From assembly GCA_032173965.1 (NCBI GenBank), contig JAVUNC010000005.1, forward strand, positions 3,410,001 to 3,474,000: DNA of 64,000 bases. Reading direction: 5' to 3'. The DNA comes from Sitta carolinensis. Lineage: Eukaryota > Chordata > Aves > Passeriformes > Sittidae. Of this stretch, positions 56,006 through 64,000 are shown piece by piece. Both the position numbers and the translations under genes were made by a program. Below the pieces are notes generated by a model that was given only the letters and a program-made list of their open reading frames with translations, was not told the DNA's origin and did not search any database. Positions within the stretch are counted from its first letter, which is position 1, and each line of letters begins with the position of its first letter.

Positions 56006-58156
56006 TTTATTCCTCAGCCCTTCACTGCAGTGTCCATGAGCTGTGACAAACATCCTTTCCCCACCCCTTCTCTCTCTCTCCCATCCAACATCTCCTTTGC
56101 ACAGCTGGGCTCTTCACAATGCTGGTTTCTCCAGGCATTAACTTATGAATGGTACAGGCAGAACTCTGGAAATTTACCCTTATGTGCCAACTTCCTGCTA
56201 TGTGAAACACCTGTGTTTAACAGCAGAGAAAGAAAACAACCACCACAGTAAACCTTGGGTAGAACTGGTTTCAATTATGAGCCTTAATTGCAATGAAACT
56301 CAAAGGAAACAAAATGGGATCTCTGCTTATATGAGCTCTCCTCCTTCTCTCTCCCCACTCCCCTTCTCATTCCCTCCAGTATGGGTGAAGCATCACATCT
56401 CTTCAGTCCCCACCCAGATACACATCATCCCCACAAGTGGGCCTAGTACCCAAATCTGTGCCTTCTTTCTCATTTTCTCTCCTCACAGGCTGAGGTGAAA
56501 TTCCAGCTCTCATGGCTTCAATAGACCTTCACACACTTTGGCACCACTCCTTCTATACTCCAGGCTGGTGCTTCAGTTACCCTCACAGTGAGCCCCAGAG
56601 ACCCCAGATTGTCTTCCTTTCTTCCCCTCATCCTCCCTCAGTTTTGGAACACCAACCATCACACAGATAATGTACCAGACTTCCTGACTGAATGGAGCAC
56701 AACAGGGGCTGCAAACTTCCACACACATTTTTCCCTCTCCCTGTTGTAAATATTCTCCATGCAAGTAGACTGAAAGCTACAATTTCTCCATTTTAACCCA
56801 GATCTGTTCAAGGTGTGGCTATTTTCATATTTCCATCAACACAGTTTCGTGTCTCTTGGCAGAGTGAGCATGTTGCCATATGCAGTATCGTGTCCACAGG
56901 TGTTTCAGCCCCTGCCACTCTAAGGAGGTGAGAGGAGATGGTTCGGACCTGTCACACCTACATTTCATCATAAAAATGTTAATGGATCATTCCAGAAAGT
57001 CTCTGCAATCTTTTCACTTGCTTTCACTCAATGTTGTGTTGGACATTCTTGGCACCAGCATGGCCCGTTTGTGCCTTGTTTCTGCCTCTGGAGAACTGGA
57101 GGTGGGTTATGTACAGCCCTTGTTCCCAGCTGCAGGGTTCTGCAGACTCCAGTTTCCCCTGTCATTAAACATTAAACAGTTGGACTTTCCGCTCTTCCAG
57201 CAGGAGATCCTGGTGATGATGGCCATGGTGGCAGGTGGTCTTCCTCCTGGTTCTCTGCATAGGTGTGGCAAATGACTACCAGACCCCAGTGGCAATAGGA
57301 CCCCCCACACGTGGAAGTTTGAAATTCAAAACTCAGAGATGCCATCACCATGCAAGAATCCAGGGTGCCTGGGTTTGTCTGTCTTTGTTTTTGGTGGTTT
57401 TGAACTATATACAAAGATATATATATACAGTAACCTGATAAATAAAACCTACATGATTGAGTTTACAGCTGCTATTGTAAGGTTGTATGGTTTGCTGAAT
57501 AGTTTTGTTGCTCATGTCATCCTTTCGGGAAGAATTGCTTCTTGTTGTCCTTGTTCCTTTAGTGGCCTGTTCCATCCTGGTTGCTGATGTTTATCAGCAC
57601 AAACTGGTGAGAGCAAAAGTGAATGTGGATATTTACCCTGAGGAACATTCCCATAGGAGAAGGCAGAGCATCATTGATGGAGCAAAACTGTGTTTCTTTA
57701 GCTTATGCCAGTGCAGGACCTAGAAAACAAGCAGAAGAGTTTAAACTCTTTTCAGCAGAGTAGACTTGCAGCAAAATTTTCAGCATGTAAGGAGGGACTT
57801 TTATCTTCCCGTAGGGTTGAGGAGAGAGCAAGTAGCATCCCAGGATTCATGCAGACATTGAGGGAGCTGAAGATTCACCCCTCCTCTGCTGTGGTAGTGG
57901 GGATGGCCCCACATGGTGTTGCAGGTGGGCACTTAGGGATATAGGATGCAGCTGGGTTCCCTATCCAGCGAACACAGAAGCCACTGGGTGGGGTTGCAAT
58001 TCCCAGTTGTGTTTCTTCATGCCTTAACCACCATCACCTAGAAGAAAGTGCTGTTTCCCTTCTATGTCAAGGAACCTTTTTATCAAGGAGGCAAAATGAG
58101 ACTTGTGTGAGGCAGCCAGGGTGAGACTGCCACCTTCCTCACAACAAAACTAGCTG
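56006..58156. other. Unique non-coding sequence
   Basis: It is slightly GC-richer than average around 56350-56600 and 57000-57300, with CTCTCC-type words. A short TATATATATA run lies at 57417-57427. Consecutive plus frames at 57505-57723 and 57705-57944 have mildly protein-like stretches but no recognisable family, promoter or splice pattern. Confidence 0.4.
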
Positions 58157-58972
58157 TCAAGCCTTGCTGCTCATGACACAGCCAGGAAGGCAGCAGAGCC
58201 AGAGCTTGATGGAGCTCTGCCCAGGCAGAGTTTTATCTGCCAGTCTCTGGGTGCGCGTGGTAAAACCGAAATCTTCCTCGGCATAGCTGAGCTTCCTCAG
58301 TGTGGTTGCTCTGCAGTGAAAGAAGAGATTTGTGTGTGTTTCATCTGCGAGAGGTCCTGGTTTGCCTTGCACTGCAGCTGATGGGCTCAAGATGTGAAAC
58401 TCCCATCCGTGCCGTGGCTGAGGCACACTGAGCACAAGCGTGTGGCAAACAGCAGCCGTGGGCATGTCCCTTCCTGGCTGTGACCTGCCCTGGAGATGTG
58501 GAACTGCAGCTGGGTTCCTGGAATGGTTAAAGCCACCACCCCTGCTCACCACAGCTCCCACTTCAGACCCATTCTCCCTTCTCACAGTTGTTTCCTTATT
58601 TGCTTTAGCAGAGGTGGTACATGCCACACTGTTTTTTGAACAGACACTAGGGAGCTGGAAGCCAGCCTGGCAAAAGGCTTGTTTGTGTGATTTTTTGCAA
58701 TTGTGAGGAGGAAGTTTGGCACTGGGCATGGAAAAGGAAAAAAAATAGAATTTTCTTCCTCCCATATTTCTGTTGCAGATTTCTGTGGCAGCTTTGTCCT
58801 GCTCTTTGTCCTTGCTGTGAGACTCAGTTTCTCCACCTGGGAAATGAGGAAAGATGTTCAGCTGAGGTACAGATGGCCACTCACTGCTATGCCTTAGTTT
58901 AAGCTTAGGCTGTGCACACCATGGAAATAGAGGAGAAATGCAGAAGATGGCCTTAGCACTCACAGTTTTCAT
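58157..58972 (-). other. 271-codon open frame, coding status unproven
   Basis: This is the longest ATG-to-stop frame in the window. The predicted peptide is Ser/Lys/Pro/Thr-rich and I see no transmembrane segment, signal peptide, zinc-finger or other domain. A local Kozak context and flanking exons are not evident. Its left half overlaps a patch with retained CpGs (about 58245-58470), where stop codons are naturally scarce. Its N-terminal quarter runs through a MIR-like relic at 58815-58852. Both points favour a chance open frame, though a lineage-specific single-exon gene cannot be excluded. Confidence 0.15.
58815..58852 (-). repeat. Possible MIR core relic (antisense)
   Basis: TGTGAGACTCAGTTTCTCCA followed by CCTGGGAAATGAGGA matches the reverse MIR core 'GTGCCTCAGTTTCCTCATCTGTAAAATGGGGA'. 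The flanks do not extend the match, so the call rests on about 38 bases. Confidence 0.4.
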
Positions 58973-59273
58973 ACATTAACACCAATCACCTACTTTCAGT
59001 GTGCATAACTTTCCTGTGAGGCTACGTCGATGGGACTGGAAATAAATTTTTGGGTCATCAAATTCAGTCCCTTGTTGTGTCTGCCAGTCATCTTTACCCT
59101 TTCTTCTAACAAACTTTTCAGGTTTTCACCCAAGGCACTGCTCTTACCAAAGCTCTTCCAGAACCAGATTCCATTTAGGATTAGCCACCTTTTTCCACTA
59201 TTACTTGGGAGGGGAATGAAAGAAAATCAAAACAAGAACGACTGAAAGTCAAATTGCTCTCTTTCTCATGGTG
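58973..59273. other. Unique sequence upstream of the longest CR1
   Basis: GGGTCATCAAATTCAGTCCC at about 59051 slightly resembles a reverse CR1 end but the rest does not follow. Nothing else is recognised. Confidence 0.35.
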
Positions 59274-60006
59274 TAAGATCCTGCACATGGGTTGGAACAA
59301 TCCCAAGCACAAATACAGGCTGGGTAGAAAATGGGATTGAGAGCATTCCTGACTTGTGGGTGTTGATACATGAGAAGCTTGAAATGACCCAGCACTGTGC
59401 ACCCAGAAAGTTCTCCATATCCTGGGCTGCATCAAAACAAGTGTGACTACCAGATTGAGGGAGGTGGTTTTCCCTTCCACTTTGCCCTTGTGAGAACCCT
59501 TCCTGGAATTCTGCATCCAGCTGTGGGACATCCAACATAAGAAAGGTGTGGACCTGCTGGAGAGAGTCCAAAACAGGCCACAAAGATGCTCAGAGGTCTG
59601 GAACACCTCTGCTATGGAGACAGGCTGAGGGAGTTGGGATTGGTCAGCCAGGAGAAGAGAAGGCTCCAGAGAGACTTTATGGCTCCTTCAGGTACCTAAA
59701 AAAAAGCTACAATAGAGTTGGAGAAGGACTTTGTATACGGACATGTAGTGATAGGACAAGGGGATGTGACTTTAAGCTGACAGCAGGTAGATTTAGATCA
59801 GATATTAGGAACAGAAATTCTTGACTCTGAGGGTTTTGCAACTGTTACCTAGAGAAAATGTGGATGCCCCATCCCTGAAGGTGCTCAAGACCAGGCTTTG
59901 AGCAACCTGGTGTAAAGGAAGCTGTCTCTGCCCAAGGCAGGGGGTTGGAACTGAATGATCTTTAAGGTCCCTTCCAACCCAAACCATTCTGTAACTCTAT
60001 GATTCT
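59274..60006 (+). mobile_element. CR1 LINE, end of ORF2 plus 3' UTR (longest copy)
   Basis: About 730 bases. The left half is the C-terminal part of the CR1 ORF2 (reverse transcriptase protein) coding region, seen as AAGATCCTGCACATGGGTTG, CAATCCCAAGCACAAATACA, ATATCCTGGGCTGCATCAAA, CATCCAGCTGTGGGACATCC and GGAGAAGAGAAGGCTCCAGA. It is broken by stops and indels, so it is inactive. The right half is the usual 3' UTR (CCCCATCCCTGAAGGTGCTC, CAGGGGGTTGGAACTGAATG, CCCTTCCAACCCAAACCATT) and ends in TCTGTAACTCTATGATTCTT. The minus frames of 141 and 105 codons at 59181-59606 are antisense artefacts. Confidence 0.95.
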
Positions 60007-61439
60007 TGTAAGGTGTTTTATATCTGAACAGAGGTGGCTGCACCATGAAAAACAGAAAACACAACACTAAGCAAAGCTGGTGCATCCACATTAACTTTGC
60101 TGCAGTGCACTGAAGGAATCCCTTTGGATTATGTCAAAACAGAGCACATTTTGCTAAGCAGGTGTGCAGTTGGGTGTACAAGCATTTGAGAAGGAAGTCC
60201 TTCCTGTAGCCAGACTTTCATGTGCAAAGCAAACCTGGCTTCAGCATGGGCCTAGCCCTGTTTTCCCCTCAGCCAGCTTTGGTCCCCACTTTCTTGGCCC
60301 TTTGCAGCCAAGCATTACCAGGCCATGTGTTTTCAGGAACCCTCAGGAAGGTGAATGAGCTAAAGTGTTAACTCTGTGTACCAGCTAAAAACATTTAGCC
60401 CTTGTGGGGATGCTCTCATTCAGGAATAAAGTTACCTTACGTTGCTGTAGCTAAATCCTCAGAGGAGGATTAAGCTCTAAAGGCATTTTAATCCTAAATG
60501 AGAACCTGCACATGTGCTTTAATTTATGGGCAGTGACTTCACACCTGTAGTTAGCTGACTTGCCTGCACTTTCCTGTGTGTCCCTGTGTAGGAAAGCTAT
60601 AATGAGATGCAACTGGAATTTGGGTGATGCTGTTGTTATTAGTTCTCTTTTTGAGGTTTCTGTAGTTTGGGTTTCACTGCACTCTTTGTGGTTTGAGTTG
60701 GTTCTTTTTCCCCTTTTTGGTCTTTTCAGACACCCTTTCAGTTTTGGTATATAGCATGTTTGATTAAAAGAATTCCAGATGGAAGAATTTCACCTTCAGA
60801 GAAACATGTGCTTTTTGGCTATTAGAACTATTTTGAATCCTGATGGGAATTGAAATGAAGCAGCCTCCACCTGTGGCTTTGAATAATTCTTTGAATGAGA
60901 GGGAGCTCTTCCTTTAAGCGTACACTTCTTCATAGAAATTCATAACTCTAAGTACTTAGTTAAGCTACTGAAGTTACCCAGTTGGAATCCTAATGCTCTG
61001 TCTATAAACATTGTGATTTTATAAAAAATAAAGTAATTTTGTCTGTGTTGGTTCATATTAAAAAATCTTTGGAGAAGTAGCTCTCTTTATTGGCTTGACT
61101 TGACTGTAGAAACTAGTCAGGACAGACAGACACGTAAACTTTGCTAGTGCAATGATTCCACTGTCCTGGTCTGCTTTTTTGCTTCCAAGAAGGAACTCAA
61201 CCGTGGCATTTGTAAGGAGGAATCAAGACCACCTACACTGTTCTCTCATCAGCTGGAGCTCTTTGACTTTGAGGTGATTGCACAGAATGAAATGCGGGCA
61301 GAATTAGGTCATGCAAACGCACCAATAACTTTCCTGGCTGGGAAATTCTGCATTAACTTTCTAAGAACATCCAAAAACACCCATTTATCCTGAAAGTTGA
61401 TGTCTGTGGGGAGAGAGAAGTGGATTCAGTGTTGCCAGC
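60007..61439. other. Unique non-coding sequence
   Basis: No repeat or gene is recognised. It is AT-rich between 60950 and 61080 (ATTTTATAAAAAATAAAGTA). Confidence 0.4.
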
Positions 61440-61890
61440 CTGATGGAGGGTCTGAAGCACAAACCTTGTGAGGAGTGGCTGAGGAAACAAGCTGTTAAGA
61501 TTAGAGAAAAGGAGGCTCAGGTGGGACCTTATTTTTGTCTAAAACTCCCTGGAAAGAGGCTGTAATATGGGGGAAATCGGTCTCTTCTCCCAAGTAACAA
61601 GCAATAGCACAAGAGAAAATGGCCTCAATTTGTTCTGGGAGAAGTTTAGATTGAATATTAAGAACAATTTCTTTGCTGAAAGAGTTGTCAAACACTGGAA
61701 CAGGCTGCCTGGGAAGTGATGTGATCCCTGTCCCTGGAAGTGTTGAAAAGAACTTGCAGATATGGGAAGATGTGTCCCTAACTTGCCTTAGGGACGTGAT
61801 TTTGTGGTAGACTTGGCAGTGATGGGTTAAGGGTTGGACTTGATGATCTTGGAGGCCTTTTCCAGCCTTAGTGATTCTATCATTATATGA
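61440..61890 (+). mobile_element. CR1 LINE fragment, distinct subfamily
   Basis: The left end covers the last ORF2 codons (GGAGGGTCTGAAGCACAAAC, GTGAGGAGTGGCTGAGGAAA, AAAGGAGGCTCAGGTGGGAC). The right part has its own subfamily wording: AATTTCTTTGCTGAAAGAGT, TGTCAAACACTGGAACAGGC, TGATCCCTGTCCCTGGAAGT, GGTTGGACTTGATGATCTTG and GAGGCCTTTTCCAGCCTTAG. It ends in GATTCTATCATTATATG. The minus frame of 169 codons at 61501-62010 is antisense to it and not a gene. Confidence 0.93.
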
Positions 61891-63246
61891 ATTTATCAGA
61901 AGACATCTGTGGCTCCAGATGCAGTGGTACTGAACAAACAGATTTTGGTTTAGAACAGAACTGGTAACAAAGGCACAGCCCATGATCCTGCTGTGCTTTG
62001 GTTTTCCCAACTGTTAAATAATGTCTGTTTTCTTTGCTTTGAAACCTCTGTTGATGCTTGACGTATTTCAGGTATTTCAGAAATGATGACTTGAAACATG
62101 AGTAATTTTGTCTTCTGGATGAACCTTTCTCCCTCTGTTGACTACCCGAGGAGCCAAAAGAGATGAAATTTTCCATTTGGACTAGAGATTTGCCTAGTAC
62201 TAAGCCCCTGACTGGAGTTCTGGGTTATAAAGTGAATATTGTTATAATGATCATGATAAAATAATTGTTATACTCAACATAATACTTCATTCTGCATGTA
62301 AGGTAAGTGGATACACCTTCACATTTGTTGTTATCATTGTTTACTAGTTATTCCTTTAGCTAGAATTGTTTATTGCTCCATGGAACTAAAAGAGAAGGGG
62401 CTTAGTCTGAAACTGCCTCTCTCATAATCACTTTCATCCACTAAAACGGAGGGAAAATAGCCAAGACTCTCTGCTCAAAGGATTGCTTGGTTTTGATTTT
62501 ACTGTTGTTGTTGTTGATTACTTTATAAAGTCTTTAGGGCAAATATAAAATGTTCTGACCTACACCCTGATACCTGGAAATCAGTCAATGACTCTGTTTT
62601 TCAGGAACTGATCCTCTTCTTTGAAATGTATGAGGTGTTGCCAGATTTTAAGCATGTGAGTGGTAGTGCCAGAAACAGTGGACTTCATCTGCCCTTAGAG
62701 CAAAGTGCACATTTTCAAGGATTTTTTTTTAGAATGAGTTGCTCTTTATTTCTAAATAATCAGAAAATTTGAATTCTATTGTTCATCTGCAATTCTCATA
62801 AAGCTTTCTAAAAGCAACAGAAAAGCTCAATTTCCACATGAAAACATATTTAATTACACACTAGAGAAGCAGAAAAGCAAACAATCTTTAAACCACTGCA
62901 AGATGTAAAAACACATACTCCCTTCTTTAAGAGGTGCTGAAGTACCTTTCAAGTGACCATCAGCATTTAGAGCTGAAAGCTTCCTAGGCCTTGAGGCATT
63001 TATACACAGACTTCCCCTGACTTGAAAAGTCTGGCACTTTCATTTTAAAGTAATAATTAAATGAAAACTAAACCTTAACGTGACATGTTATATTGCAGGA
63101 CAAGCAGGTCTGTGTTGCAGGGAAATGAGAACATGCTGTTGTGAGCATCACTTTTCTGCTCTTCCTTGTGTCATTCACTCATTTAAATCATAGAGCTCAG
63201 CAGACCTCAAAACAATTACAAAGGAATTACAATAAATGAAGCTCAT
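61891..63246. other. Unique non-coding sequence
   Basis: It holds a self-complementary AT-rich run near 62238-62285 (TTGTTATAATGATCATGATA) and a short TTG repeat at 62503-62516. No gene or transposon is recognised. Confidence 0.4.
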
Positions 63247-63360
63247 CCCTGTTTCCACAGAGAAGGAAACTGAGGCAGAGAGAAGTGAAGTAACTTGGCA
63301 AGTTTCTGCAGCAGGGCTGTTGCAGAGGCAGGCAGGATCCAGATCCTTGGGCTCCTCGTG
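63247..63360 (+). repeat. Ancient MIR-type SINE relic
   Basis: CCCTGTTTCCACAGAGAAGG, AAACTGAGGCAGAGAGAAGT and GAAGTAACTTGGCAAGTTTC closely follow the MIR core 'CCCATTTTACAGATGAGGAAACTGAGGCACAGAGAGGTTAAGTAACTTGCCCAAGGTC'. GTTGCAGAGGCAGGCAGGAT, CCAGATCC follow 'GTGGCAGAGC.GGGATT.GAACCCAGGTC'. This is the best-preserved MIR core in the window. Confidence 0.68.
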
Positions 63361-64000
63361 GATTTCAGGCCATGTTGTGTAACATTATGTGCAAAATGTG
63401 TATTCTCCAATTGCTACAGACTAAATCCTAAGGAAATAATGAAATGCAGTAATCCAAACTAATTGTACACCTGAGTTGTTTAAGCAATACAAGAGGTTTG
63501 ACTGAATACTGTGCCCACTAAACCATATCACAAATACATTTGAAAATAAGGAAGAGTTTGGGTTTTTTAAACATTTTCTAGATCTTTGATCAATGCGACT
63601 TTGAAGTCACAAGTGAGAGGCTGGAAGTGTGCTGTCTTTTGTTTTGTCTGATCCCAAGGTTTCATACAACCCTGGGACTCTCATTTTCTGAGAGGAACCA
63701 TGAGGTTCTCACTGCCTTCAGGCTCTGGGGCTTCTGCTGCTTTCAGCAGCACTAGTGATAAAATTTCTGGTTTGGAAAACCAATCCAAAACTCTAGTCCT
63801 AAAACGAATAAATCTTATGACAGTGTAATAAAAAATCCACAACCCTCACCTCCAGGATTTCTTTATTTCCTCACTGCCCTTCAAGGAGGTGAATTCTGCT
63901 CCAGCTTGCACAGATGTGTTTCATGGTGTAGAGATGTACTTAAATAGGAGGTGCATTTTTTCATGCTGTGGTGAATTTGGCCTTTAGGTAGCAAATTCTT
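63361..64000. other. Unique non-coding sequence
   Basis: Nothing is recognised in the last 640 bases. Confidence 0.4.

Noticed and set aside
59045..59110. CR1-like phrase GGGTCATCAAATTCAGTCCC
   Set aside because: Only one block matches; the next expected blocks are absent.
59181..59606. 141- and 105-codon minus-strand open frames
   Set aside because: They are antisense to the ORF2 end of the CR1 copy at 59274-60006.
61501..62010. 169-codon minus-strand open frame
   Set aside because: It is largely the antisense of the plus-strand CR1 copy at 61440-61890, whose reverse strand is poor in stops.

Overview
This window looks like non-coding nuclear DNA from a bird, probably a songbird or close relative. 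The main reason is its dominant repeat: about twenty fragments of CR1, the avian LINE. Most keep the typical CR1 3' end (a GGTTGGAA/CCTTCCAACCC block followed by short ATTCTGTGATTCT-like tail repeats). There are no Alu or L1 elements. I found no bacterial, plasmid or phage features: no operons, rRNA or convincing tRNA genes, CRISPR arrays or insertion sequences. I saw no gene I could name. Nearly all open frames are chance frames, antisense CR1 frames or microsatellite translations.

Layout. 1-5.4 kb: a CpG-dense patch near 0.9 kb, a CR1 copy, a frameshifted coiled-coil-like coding relic (2628-2990, minus) beside a second CR1, an old SINE/LINE relic near 3.8 kb, and a CpG-retaining non-repetitive block at 4.8-5.4 kb. 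5.4-15.2 kb: mostly unique sequence with MIR-type relics (8.4 and 10.3-10.5 kb), two CR1 copies and an AT-rich block ending in (ATT)27. 15.2-24 kb: unique DNA with three CR1 copies and a candidate regulatory block at 22.2-22.5 kb. 24-27.7 kb is the most structured stretch: a 144-nt uninterrupted purine run with a 16-copy AGAAG array, a possible conserved element with a 14-bp palindrome, a TCATC array, a relic of a 5S-rRNA-derived SINE, two CR1 copies in opposite orientation, and a poly(A)-tailed insert bounded by 8-bp direct repeats. 28-42 kb: more CR1, a GC- and CpG-rich element at 30.8-31.3 kb followed by an AT-rich homeodomain-motif stretch, a plausible terminal coding exon on the minus strand (34996-35163), another MIR-type relic at 37.4 kb and a G-quadruplex motif at 39.6 kb. 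42-64 kb: homopolymer-rich unique DNA, six CR1 copies including the longest (59274-60006, reaching into the end of ORF2), a 271-codon open frame of doubtful coding status, and a MIR-type relic at 63.3 kb.

The window is best read as an intergenic or intronic interval with several layers of retroposon history: very old amniote SINE/LINE relics, then several CR1 generations, then younger simple-sequence arrays. The items most worth checking are the minus-strand exon candidate, the frameshifted coding relic, the tailed insert with direct repeats, the 5S-derived SINE relic and the non-repetitive CpG-retaining blocks. No novel multi-gene system is visible. Family assignments rest on recognition by eye; no alignment was run.
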